Origin: Candidatus Micrarchaeota archaeon CG08_land_8_20_14_0_20_59_11
GTDB taxonomy: Archaea > Micrarchaeota > Micrarchaeia > Norongarragalinales > Norongarragalinaceae
Length of the DNA stretch: 6,651 nucleotides
NCBI GenBank assembly: GCA_002763345.1
Contig: PEXZ01000055.1
Coordinates: 1 to 6,651, forward strand
Reading direction: 5' to 3'
The position numbers were made by a program, and so were the translations under genes. Within the stretch, counting starts at the first letter, position 1. Every line of letters starts with the position of its first letter. Below are positions 1 to 6,226 of the stretch, piece by piece. The notes beneath the pieces were generated by a model. The model made no database searches, was not told the origin of the DNA, and saw nothing but the letters and a program-made list of their open reading frames with translations.

Positions 1-7
1 AGTTTCT

Positions 8-3000
8 TCATTTCCTTTTTTCCTCCTTGAGTATCGTCGTCTCCTCCCCGGTAACCGTTTCCGATTCCTTGAGGTTCCTGTTGGCTATGAAAAGCATGTA
101 CGCGCCCGCGCACACGAGCAGGACGAGCACGATGATGCCCGCGTTCTGCCCAAGCGCGAGGGTGAAGAAGCCCAGCGAAAGCAGTCCGACGCTGCCGGGC
201 TGCGTGTTCACGCGTGCGCTCTTCGTCTTGCCGTCGCTCGACTGCAGGAAGAGGGTGGCGTTGTATTTGGCGTTAGGGTCGAAATTTACGGGAGTGATGG
301 CGGCGTTGAGTTCCGCTGTCTGTCCAGGCACCAGCGTCACGCTCGCGGGTGCGAGCGAGTACGTCCATCCCTGGGGCAGCGACATGCGGGCAGTGAGCGA
401 AACCGCGCCTGCCTCGTTGTTCGTCAGCACGAAGGACGTGCGAATCTTCGGCACGTCGTCCTCAACTATGCTCACGACGGCGCCCTGCTGGGTGCCGGTG
501 CTGAGCTCGCCTGCGGAGGGCATGCTGATTTTCAGCTGCACCGACTTCTTCGGCGAGTTCGCAATCGCGCTCTGCGCCTGAAATGAGAGCGAGTACGTGC
601 CTATGGCAGCGTCCTTGGAGACGAAGTCCATGTACACGGTGCGCTCTCCGTTCGGGTCAAGCGAGAACGCCGCAACTGGCGAGAAACCTACGCCGTCGGG
701 CAGGCCCTTCACGACTATCATTGCGTTCGTGATGGCGTAGTAGTTGTTGTTGCGCACCACAATCGGGACGCGCACTCCGCCCGTAGGCGGAAGCTCGATT
801 CCCTGCGGCGTCACGAGCTGGAACGCCGTGGACTCATCGGGTTCGTAGTTCGGGGTTGTGCCGAGCGTCGCGACTACTGTTACGAGCAGGTTCTGCGAAT
901 CAAGCAGCGCCTCGCCGTAGTACGTGCCGCCTCCGCCGTAGTAGTTGTTCGGGATGTTGAAGTAATCCATGTAAATGGTGCTCTGCTGTCCCGTAAGTAT
1001 GTTCGCGGGCTCGTTCGTAACGGCGCACGAGCGCGTGTTCTCGTCGGTTACGGCGACGCGCGCATCTGCGCACGATATTCCGCCGACGCTTCCGCTCACG
1101 GTGTAGACGCCCGTGCTCGGGTAGTCGCACGTCGCGCTGCAGGAACCGCTGGTTCCGGAGCACGATATGAAACGCGTGTTTCCGTTGCCGCAGTAGATGT
1201 AGACGTTCGAGGACGCGCTGATGGACGCCATGTTGTAGTAGCGCACCGTCACCGTGTTCGACGTTCCGTGCTCAACGCTTGCGGAATGGGTGTCGATGTA
1301 GCACGTGTTGTCGGGATACGAGCCGGTTACGCGAACCATCGCAGCGTTCGTGCAGGTGGTTCCGCCGATGCTTGAAACCTGCGGGTAGAACGTGCCCGCG
1401 TAGTTGTAGGTGCACGTCATCTGGCAGTATCCGCTGGTGCCGCTGCACGTCTGCGTCGACGTCTGCCCGTTTCCGCAATCGAACGAAATGCTCGAGGAAT
1501 ACGTTGTCGGCGACGGGTACGGGTTCTGCGTGTACGTGTAGTAGTCGCTGAGATAGACGTTCACGGGTATCGTGTACGCACCGAGCGATGCCGCCGCGCC
1601 CGGGGCGGCGTGTATCTCGACGGTGGTTTCCTCCCCAGCGTTCAGCGACACGGTGGACGGCGTTACGGTGACTCCCGCGAGCTGCGAGTTAACCGCGACG
1701 CGGTATATGGTGCGCACCGTGCCGAGGTTCTTGAGGCTGAGGAACGCGCTCTTGCCGGAGTTGCGCGCAACGGTCATAGTGTTCGGCGTGAGCTGCGCGT
1801 ACAGGCGCTGCTCGCCGAGCACGCGGAAGCACAGGTTCTGCTGGAACACCACTACGCCGTCCCTCTTCAGATACATGTCGAAGCGGTGGTCTCCCGCGAA
1901 CTTGCCGTAGGCGTCGACGTCCACGTAAATCACGCGCGTCGTGCCCTTCACGAAGTTGTAAATCTTGTCCTGCGTCCTCGCGGTGAGGTTATTGTCGGCA
2001 AGCACTACGTCATAGTCGCCGCTCAGGGCGTTGTTCGTGATTGCGATTGCGACGGTCGTGAGCGTGCTGCGGCTGTCAACTGCCATGCACTGCGTCGCGT
2101 TAGTTGTGAACAGCGAGGAGCCGGGCACGGTGAGCGAGACGGTGGCGGTTGCGTCGTTTATGGGGCTCGTTGCCCTTATGACGAAGGACGGAGCGCCCGA
2201 CGCGCCGCTCGGTATGTCGACGCAGAACTCCACGTTCTTGGACTCCTGCGGGGTTATTACGAAGGACGAGGGCGTGAACTGCGTTACGTAGTTCTCGCTC
2301 GCGCCCGTGATTGCGGCGCTCATCGTGACGAGCCCGTGTCCGAGCCCCATGTTGCGCACGATGAGCGGATAGCACACGCGCGTCCCGCCGAATCCGGTTT
2401 TGCTGGATTCAACGGCTTCGACGCTGAGCCCGCCGCTCTGGCATGCGGCAATCTGGATGTTCTTGGTGCACGTGGTTCCGACGAGCGAAACCATCACGTA
2501 GTTCCCGCCCGCGAAGTCCGGGAGGGTGCTCGACGTGAGGTCGACTATCGTCGACATGCGCGCCGCGAGGTAAACCGTCGCGGGCCCGCTGATTGCGGGG
2601 TTCGAGTATATCAGTGAAATCGTCTGCTCCTCGTCGATGTTGCTCGTGAGCTTCAGCTGGTAGGGCTGCGGATTCTCCGAGTAGGGACAAATCGGAGAGC
2701 GGATTATCTGCGCGCCGAAGTCGCAGCTCTCGCTGGCTTTCGGCAGGCACATGGAAACCGTGGTGGTCTTGCCGTTGAATACCGTGCCGGAGGCGCGCGC
2801 GCTGTCGTAATCCTTCTTCGACGCCTCTATTGCGTAGTCGCCTGCAGGCAGCGAGCCCGCGAGCGCCTGTCCGTACTGGTCCGTGTAGTAAGTCGTGGGA
2901 GTCGCCGGTTCCGTAGGCCCGTCGATATCGACCGTCGCGCTCTGTATCGCAGCGCCGCTGTCGCATTCCGTGACGCGCATGAGCAAGCCGCCCGTAGTCG

Positions 3001-4663
3001 GAAGTTCGGCGACAACCTTCACGTTCGCGGACGAGCACTGCGTGCCGTCGAGCGAGGATTTAACCGTATAGAAAACGGGATACGCCTGTTCCGTTCCGTA
3101 CGAGCACTGCGCGGCGCAGACGCCGCTTCCGCCGGCGTACGTGCACGTGCCGACGACCGCCTGCCCGTTGCCGCAGTCAATCTGCGCGAGCGAGGGAGCT
3201 GCCGTGAAGCCCGCGAAGTTGACCGAAACCGTGGAGCTGGAGCCCGCGCGAACCGTTGCGGGGTTGACCGTGGTCGCGCACGACCTGTCGAGTATGGGGT
3301 CGAGTTCCATGATAAGCGTCTGCGTTTCCCCCGCGTCCACGTGGGTCGTCGCGCTCTTGGGTGTGTAACCCGCCTTCGAAGCGTAAACCTGATAGTCGCC
3401 TGCGTTGATGTCGGCAAGATAGACCGTTCCGTCCGCTTCCGTGTAGTACGTGTCCTCGTTGTTCACGATGACGAGCGCGTTCGAAATCGGGTTTCCCGTA
3501 ACCGCGTCGCGCACGATTACCTGCAAGTTGCTCGGGAGCGGGGTTGCGGTCGCAGTCGGCGTTCCGCTTACGATTGTAACGCCTGCGGGGTCGCAATAGA
3601 CGCCGTTCACTATGGAATCAACCGAATAGAACGTCGGATAGCTGGCGGGCGTCGCGTATTTGCAGGTGCCGACGCACGTGCCCGAATCTTCCGTTCCGGA
3701 GCACGAGGCGGAGACGCTCTGTCCGTTGCCGCATATAACGACGGCTCCGTTCGGCGTGCTTTCCATATTATAGTAAGAGACGCGCACCGTGGACGAGCCG
3801 CTGCCCGTAATCACGGACGGGTTCGTGGTGGTGTCGCAGCTCTCGGGGTAAACCGTGGGCGTGGGCGTGCTCGACGGCGACGCGGTGGGCGTCGGCGTGG
3901 ACACTCCGCCCGGAACTACGTGGACTACCGTCGGGTAGCAGAACGTCGAAGCGGCATATGCGTTCGCGTAGTACGTTCCGACCTGCGGGTACGGGCACTG
4001 CGCGTAGCAGAATCCGGTTGTGCCGTAGCATCCGTACGCATACGCGGAATAGCCGTTTCCGCAGTCGACGAAAACCGCCCAAGGCGGGTAGAACAGATTG
4101 AAGAACTGAACCGTTATCTCGGACGCGTATCCGGGATAGGTGTACGCGGGATAAGCGCTGAGCGAGCAGAACGGAGGGTACGCGTTGAACATGAATCCCG
4201 ACGTCTGCGTGATGCGCTCCTCCTCGTAGATGTGCTCGTCGATTTCCACCGTCGGAACTGGAGTGGGCGTCGGCGCGGGCTTCAGGCGCTTTCCGGTGAA
4301 CGTGTTTCCGCAGAGCGGGCACCTGCACGTGTAAATCTCGTATTCGACGCCGTTTATCGTCCTGGTGTACTGGACTGTTTTCGAGCCCGTGCACTGAGAT
4401 TCGGATGCGCATCTGCCGTCAGTGGAATAGCCGCAGACGCACGCGCCGCTTTCGGTATAGCCTACCCTGTAGGCGTTGCAGTTTCCGAGCGAACAGGACG
4501 CCTGTCCGGGCGTACTGGTTTCACAAACCTTCCACGAACACTGGCTGTTTGCGCTTATCTGCGACTGGGCGAGATACCCAACCGCCGAGACGCCGCTTGC
4601 AAGGCAGACGATGCCCAGCATTGCGACTACTGCTACGAAGACGAATATCTTAGACAGATTCAT
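8..4663 (-). CDS. Giant secreted, membrane-anchored multidomain surface protein (1551 aa)
   Basis: Complete, stop TGA at 8-10. Residues 1-27 (MNLSKIFVFVAVVAM...SGVSA) form a signal peptide, and 1508-1527 a membrane helix followed by a charged tail ending KEEKRK, so the bulk lies outside the cell. Order: 11-Cys head (42-118); Thr/Pro linker; Cys repeats R1 (about 158-252) and R2 (275-366); carboxypeptidase-regulatory-like domain (379-457); R3 (460-553); a second such domain (558-643); a Cys-containing beta region (645-745); then Ig-like/NEW3-like domains to about 1490, the last with the typical LPQGWTY and SVTLVPGQTAEL strands. A block of Cys repeats interrupts one Ig domain near 1051-1238. 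Probable role: cell-envelope, adhesion or S-layer-associated protein; the binding partner is unknown. A GTG at 4676-4678 would add five residues but lies within the Shine-Dalgarno sequence, so ATG 4661-4663 is preferred. Long plus-strand open frames opposite it are shadows of GC-rich codons. Confidence 0.93.
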   Translation of the reverse strand: MNLSKIFVFVAVVAMLGIVCLASGVSAVGYLAQSQISANSQCSWKVCETSTPGQASCSLGNCNAYRVGYTESGACVCGYSTDGRCASESQCTGSKTVQYTRTINGVEYEIYTCRCPLCGNTFTGKRLKPAPTPTPVPTVEIDEHIYEEERITQTSGFMFNAYPPFCSLSAYPAYTYPGYASEITVQFFNLFYPPWAVFVDCGNGYSAYAYGCYGTTGFCYAQCPYPQVGTYYANAYAASTFCYPTVVHVVPGGVSTPTPTASPSSTPTPTVYPESCDTTTNPSVITGSGSSTVRVSYYNMESTPNGAVVICGNGQSVSASCSGTEDSGTCVGTCKYATPASYPTFYSVDSIVNGVYCDPAGVTIVSGTPTATATPLPSNLQVIVRDAVTGNPISNALVIVNNEDTYYTEADGTVYLADINAGDYQVYASKAGYTPKSATTHVDAGETQTLIMELDPILDRSCATTVNPATVRAGSSSTVSVNFAGFTAAPSLAQIDCGNGQAVVGTCTYAGGSGVCAAQCSYGTEQAYPVFYTVKSSLDGTQCSSANVKVVAELPTTGGLLMRVTECDSGAAIQSATVDIDGPTEPATPTTYYTDQYGQALAGSLPAGDYAIEASKKDYDSARASGTVFNGKTTTVSMCLPKASESCDFGAQIIRSPICPYSENPQPYQLKLTSNIDEEQTISLIYSNPAISGPATVYLAARMSTIVDLTSSTLPDFAGGNYVMVSLVGTTCTKNIQIAACQSGGLSVEAVESSKTGFGGTRVCYPLIVRNMGLGHGLVTMSAAITGASENYVTQFTPSSFVITPQESKNVEFCVDIPSGASGAPSFVIRATSPINDATATVSLTVPGSSLFTTNATQCMAVDSRSTLTTVAIAITNNALSGDYDVVLADNNLTARTQDKIYNFVKGTTRVIYVDVDAYGKFAGDHRFDMYLKRDGVVVFQQNLCFRVLGEQRLYAQLTPNTMTVARNSGKSAFLSLKNLGTVRTIYRVAVNSQLAGVTVTPSTVSLNAGEETTVEIHAAPGAAASLGAYTIPVNVYLSDYYTYTQNPYPSPTTYSSSISFDCGNGQTSTQTCSGTSGYCQMTCTYNYAGTFYPQVSSIGGTTCTNAAMVRVTGSYPDNTCYIDTHSASVEHGTSNTVTVRYYNMASISASSNVYIYCGNGNTRFISCSGTSGSCSATCDYPSTGVYTVSGSVGGISCADARVAVTDENTRSCAVTNEPANILTGQQSTIYMDYFNIPNNYYGGGGTYYGEALLDSQNLLVTVVATLGTTPNYEPDESTAFQLVTPQGIELPPTGGVRVPIVVRNNNYYAITNAMIVVKGLPDGVGFSPVAAFSLDPNGERTVYMDFVSKDAAIGTYSLSFQAQSAIANSPKKSVQLKISMPSAGELSTGTQQGAVVSIVEDDVPKIRTSFVLTNNEAGAVSLTARMSLPQGWTYSLAPASVTLVPGQTAELNAAITPVNFDPNAKYNATLFLQSSDGKTKSARVNTQPGSVGLLSLGFFTLALGQNAGIIVLVLLVCAGAYMLFIANRNLKESETVTGEETTILKEEKRK
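950..1513 (-). repeat. Permuted Cys-repeat block R4(C-half)-R5-R6(N-half)
   Basis: R4 has only the second half of the module (cysteines 1063 in CGNGQ, 1073, 1080, 1084, 1104). R5 is complete (1121, 1158 in CGNGN, 1168, 1175, 1179, 1198). R6 has only the first half (Cys 1213, in RSCAVTNEPANILTG, through a MDYFNIP strand) and stops before any CGNG. The edges are Tyr/Ser/Pro- or Tyr/Gly-rich low-complexity stretches. The Ig-like chain before the block (GAYTIPVNVYLSD) appears to resume after it (LLDSQNLLVTVVATLG). Confidence 0.65.
3005..3286 (-). repeat. Cys-repeat unit R3 of the surface protein
   Basis: Cysteines at residues 462, 497 (in CGNGQ), 507, 516, 520 and 543, the same spacing as R2. 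It begins RSCATTVNPATV and sits between the two carboxypeptidase-regulatory-like domains, giving an alternating repeat-domain-repeat-domain layout. Confidence 0.8.
3566..3841 (-). repeat. Cys-repeat unit R2 of the surface protein
   Basis: Cysteines at residues 276, 311 (in CGNGQ), 321, 330, 334 and 357. It begins SCDTTTNPSV and carries the VSYYNM strand that recurs in R5 (VRYYNM). It leads through a TPTATATPLP linker into the first carboxypeptidase-regulatory-like domain. Confidence 0.8.
3908..4192 (-). repeat. Cys-repeat unit R1 of the surface protein
   Basis: First copy of a roughly 90-residue six-Cys module. Cysteines at residues 166, 201 (in CGNGY), 212, 219, 223 and 242. The first-to-second spacing is 35 residues, exactly as in R2 and R3. 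The unit is rich in Tyr and Pro and is followed by a Thr/Pro/Ser linker with TPTPT runs. The even number of conserved cysteines and the extracellular setting suggest disulfide-bonded beta sandwiches. Confidence 0.75.
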
Positions 4664-4669
4664 ACCCGA

Positions 4670-4675
4670 ATCACC
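4670..4675 (-). promoter_or_regulatory. Shine-Dalgarno site of the surface-protein gene
   Basis: The minus strand reads GGTGAT six bases before ATG 4661-4663, a perfect match to part of the archaeal consensus GGAGGTGAT. This decides the start, because the upstream GTG (4676-4678) overlaps the site. Confidence 0.7.
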
Positions 4676-4714
4676 CACTACCCACCATCTATTTTACTAC
4701 CTTACAGTTACAAG

Positions 4715-4722
4715 TATTTAAA
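4715..4722 (-). promoter_or_regulatory. TATA box for the surface-protein gene
   Basis: The minus strand reads TTTAAATA, a textbook archaeal TATA element. Its centre predicts a transcript start near 4692, leaving a leader of about 30 bases that contains the Shine-Dalgarno site. Confidence 0.7.
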
Positions 4723-4760
4723 GGTATCCTTCGAACCGGCTTTGCCTCTAAACTCCTCCG

Positions 4761-4792
4761 TGCACACAAATAGCTTTTCCTGCACATAAATA
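4761..4792. repeat. Tandem 12-base direct repeat, candidate operator
   Basis: TGCACACAAATA (4761-4772) and TGCACATAAATA (4781-4792) match at 11 of 12 bases, and their starts are exactly 20 bases apart, about two helical turns. They lie 39-77 bases upstream of the surface-protein TATA box and more than 110 bases upstream of the operon TATA box, a plausible place for a regulator. The second copy also resembles a weak plus-strand TATA box. Confidence 0.4.
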
Positions 4793-4793
4793 A

Positions 4794-4907
4794 AAGGGCG
4801 GGCGCCTTAAAGCCTTCGCGGTAAGCGCCAAGGAGCGGATTAATATCGAGGCGTTCCAGACGGGCGGAATCTGGTACTATCGTCTTAAAAGGACCCGCGA
4901 CACTTAA
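4794..4907 (+). other. Start-less open frame, possible gene remnant
   Basis: An open frame of 37 codons between TAA 4791-4793 and TAA 4905-4907, with no ATG, GTG or TTG. Its end reads protein-like (KERINIEAFQTGGIWYYRLK). It may be the decayed end of a gene, but a frame this short can occur by chance. Confidence 0.12.
4801..4829. other. Hairpin in the divergent promoter region
   Basis: GGCGC (4801-4805) pairs with GCGCC (4825-4829). After a single bulged C, TTA (4807-4809) pairs with TAA (4822-4824), leaving a 12-base loop. There is no T-run after it, so it does not look like a terminator. It could be an operator palindrome or part of a short RNA. Confidence 0.3.
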
Positions 4908-4908
4908 A

Positions 4909-4916
4909 CTTTTAAA
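4909..4916 (+). promoter_or_regulatory. TATA box of the three-gene operon
   Basis: CTTTTAAA is centred 26-27 bases before ATG 4939, so the predicted transcript start falls on the start codon. The first cistron would therefore be leaderless. This argues against the upstream GTG at 4930-4932 as the start. Confidence 0.6.
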
Positions 4917-4938
4917 CAGACGTACCGTAGTGATTTTC

Positions 4939-5172
4939 ATGGGAGACGAGGGCGATCACGAGGTTCTGCCCCTCGATATACCCGAGGGACAGACCCCTCT
5001 GGCGCGACTCGAACGCGTATTATCTAGTATGCCTGTAGCGGAAAGGAAGCGAGTTATAGTTTTTATAGGAGAGGAACCATTTAATTGGGAAATGGCGCAT
5101 AACGAAATAAAAAACGGAACGCCATTAGGGCAGAAAATAGCAGAGAAATTAGAACGTCTTAAACTGATATGA
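4939..5172 (+). CDS. Small conserved-looking protein, operon gene 1 (77 aa)
   Basis: I do not recognise a named family. ATG 4939 to TGA 5170-5172; soluble, acidic N-terminus, no signal peptide or membrane segment. A predicted helix (residues about 20-31, LARLERVLSSMP) is followed by a hydrophobic strand (RVIVFIGEE, 38-46), then FNWEMAHNEIKNGTPLGQKI (48-67), which reads like a helix, a GTPLG turn and a second helix. That F..E......K.....G..I pattern recurs in the next gene, so the two are probably distant paralogs. It shares an operon with a caspase-like protease, suggesting a partner or adaptor role (inference). It is notably AT-rich: 45 G/C of 120 bases over 5041-5160. There is a weak AGTGAT 3 bases before the ATG, but the TATA position favours a leaderless start. 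Confidence 0.75.
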   Translation: MGDEGDHEVLPLDIPEGQTPLARLERVLSSMPVAERKRVIVFIGEEPFNWEMAHNEIKNGTPLGQKIAEKLERLKLI

Positions 5173-5181
5173 GGAGCGACT

Positions 5182-5186
5182 GGAGG
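5182..5186 (+). promoter_or_regulatory. Shine-Dalgarno site of operon gene 2
   Basis: GGAGG, eight bases before ATG 5195, lies in the 22-base gap after operon gene 1. It supports that start and translation as an internal cistron of one message. Confidence 0.65.
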
Positions 5187-5194
5187 ATACGAAA

Positions 5195-5413
5195 ATGACT
5201 GCAACGCCTGATGAAATCCGCATTGTTCTGACGCGTCTCGAATGTATGCCCGCTAATCTCAAGTTATACGTCGGGGATGCAGGCGGTTTCAGTAAGGAAG
5301 AACTGATCGAACACGTCAAAGCAAAAGACGAAATCGGCGAACTCATAGTGAGTGCACATATGCGTTACCTTCAGTCATTTAAGAAGACCGATCGTCTTCC
5401 GATTACCGTTTAG
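5195..5413 (+). CDS. Small conserved-looking protein, operon gene 2 (72 aa)
   Basis: No named family recognised. ATG 5195 to TAG 5411-5413; soluble, no signal peptide or membrane segment. Layout: N-terminal helix (5-18, ending CMP), a short strand ending in Gly (LKLYVG, 22-27), a Gly-rich turn, then FSKEELIEHVKAKDEIGELI (32-51) and a final helix with MRYLQSFKK (56-64). Aligned with operon gene 1 from F32/F48 onward without gaps, it shares F, E, K, G, I and R at equivalent places (6 of 28), plus I/V and L/I swaps, an MP pair and a strand-Gly upstream. This suggests an ancient duplication. Stop and next start are separated by one base, so expression is probably coupled to the caspase-like protein. 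A role as its regulator or substrate adaptor is inference only. Confidence 0.75.
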   Translation: MTATPDEIRIVLTRLECMPANLKLYVGDAGGFSKEELIEHVKAKDEIGELIVSAHMRYLQSFKKTDRLPITV

Positions 5414-5414
5414 T

Positions 5415-6095
5415 ATGGACAAGTGCTTTCTCACGACGACGCCCCACTACGACGAGGTTACCTACTATCTTAGAAAGTGGACTGGGGAAGTAGTCAAAGA
5501 AGCGAAGGTCCCTTGCATTTCATTGGACGAAACCAATGCGACGCGGGCAAATCTTCAAAAGAGGATCGCGTCGCATCACCCTGTTTTTCTCCTGATCAAC
5601 GGTCACGGTTCGACTACAGAAATTCATGGACAGGGGGGCGTTTACCGCGATGCCAACGACAGAATGGTTAGCCGAGAAGTAATATTGAAGGCGAACGACA
5701 ACGAAAGTATTACCGCTAATACGATCGTATACGCCAGAGCGTGCAAATCGTTGTCGCAGTTGGGTAAATCCTGTGTGGAACATGGCGGAGCTACGGCGTA
5801 TATAGGCTATTATTTGAAGTTCGTATTTTCCGCAGACCCGAATTTGGCTACGCAGGACGAACACGACGTCGTGGCCAACTATTTCAAGGAGATTACAAAC
5901 GTGATCCCAACTTCGATTCTCAAAGGTCATACTGTGGATGAAGCCGTATGCCGTTCAAAGGATGCTGCCGCTCGGATAATTAAAAGACTCGAAGCGTTTG
6001 AAAGCGAGAATCCGACAGCTCAAGCGATATTGCCGTTCTTATACTACGACTTAGGTATGCTTGGTTATGCTGGCGACGGCAACGCGACGATATGA
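5415..6095 (+). CDS. Caspase-like (clan CD) cysteine peptidase, putative (226 aa)
   Basis: ATG 5415 follows the TAG of operon gene 2 by one base. The only alternative start upstream (5352) would overlap that gene by 62 bases. No Shine-Dalgarno is visible, so translation is probably coupled. The clan CD signature is a hydrophobic strand ending His-Gly, then a strand ending Ala-Cys. Here PVFLLINGHGS (56-66) gives candidate catalytic His64, and ANTIVYARACKS (101-112) gives candidate Cys110, 46 residues apart. GGATAYIGYY (124-133) then resembles the next core strand of caspase/gingipain/CHAT folds. The C-terminus has a helical stretch (GHTVDEA to RLEAF, 171-195). No signal peptide or membrane helix: cytosolic. 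Likely cuts proteins after a specific residue, perhaps on a stress or invasion signal; substrate unknown. It could be an inactive relative; the fold call rests on two motif blocks. Confidence 0.68.
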   Translation: MDKCFLTTTPHYDEVTYYLRKWTGEVVKEAKVPCISLDETNATRANLQKRIASHHPVFLLINGHGSTTEIHGQGGVYRDANDRMVSREVILKANDNESITANTIVYARACKSLSQLGKSCVEHGGATAYIGYYLKFVFSADPNLATQDEHDVVANYFKEITNVIPTSILKGHTVDEAVCRSKDAAARIIKRLEAFESENPTAQAILPFLYYDLGMLGYAGDGNATI

Positions 6096-6149
6096 ATTGC
6101 GATCGGCATCGGTCAGCCTTGGATTTCTCTAGCGCTGGACATGGGGCCA

Positions 6150-6226
6150 CGGGGAAATTCGGAGGGATAGAAGGGCACGAGGAGGCGAACCTCCGCGAGC
6201 CGACGACGTCCCTCTTTCGAACCCCG
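6150..6226. other. Long multi-tier stem-loop, candidate structured RNA
   Basis: Three nested helices enclose 77 bases: CGGGG/CCCCG (6150-6154 with 6222-6226), GGAGGGA/TCCCTCT (6161-6167 with 6209-6215, one G.T pair), and an apical hairpin GGC/GCC, CG/CG and GGAGG/CCTCC (6174-6185 with 6190-6201), interrupted by two single mismatches and closed by a CGAA loop. The internal loops are 6155-6160/6216-6221 and 6168-6173/6202-6208. The element fills the gap after the caspase-like gene, where no convincing reading frame exists. I tested tRNA and H/ACA guide RNA layouts: there is no T-arm pairing and no ACA box. Strand and function are undetermined. Confidence 0.4.

Noticed and set aside
1610..2617. 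335-codon plus-strand open frame opposite the surface-protein gene
   Set aside because: Its translation is a low-complexity Arg/Ala/Val/His-rich string with no motif, typical of the antisense of GC-rich codons. The minus-strand product is clearly real.
4676..4678. GTG as the surface-protein start
   Set aside because: It lies within the Shine-Dalgarno sequence for ATG 4661-4663 and adds charged residues ahead of a normal signal peptide.
3341..4789. 482-codon plus-strand open frame
   Set aside because: Arg-rich shadow of the surface-protein gene that also runs through its start and promoter; no recognisable domain or ribosome site.
4689..4940. 83-codon minus-strand frame in the divergent spacer
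   Set aside because: It would begin inside the operon start codon and run across both TATA boxes and the repeats; no family resemblance or ribosome site.
5352..5414. Longer N-terminus for the caspase-like protein from ATG 5352
   Set aside because: It would overlap operon gene 2 by 62 bases, and the added residues look like an out-of-frame reading of that gene.
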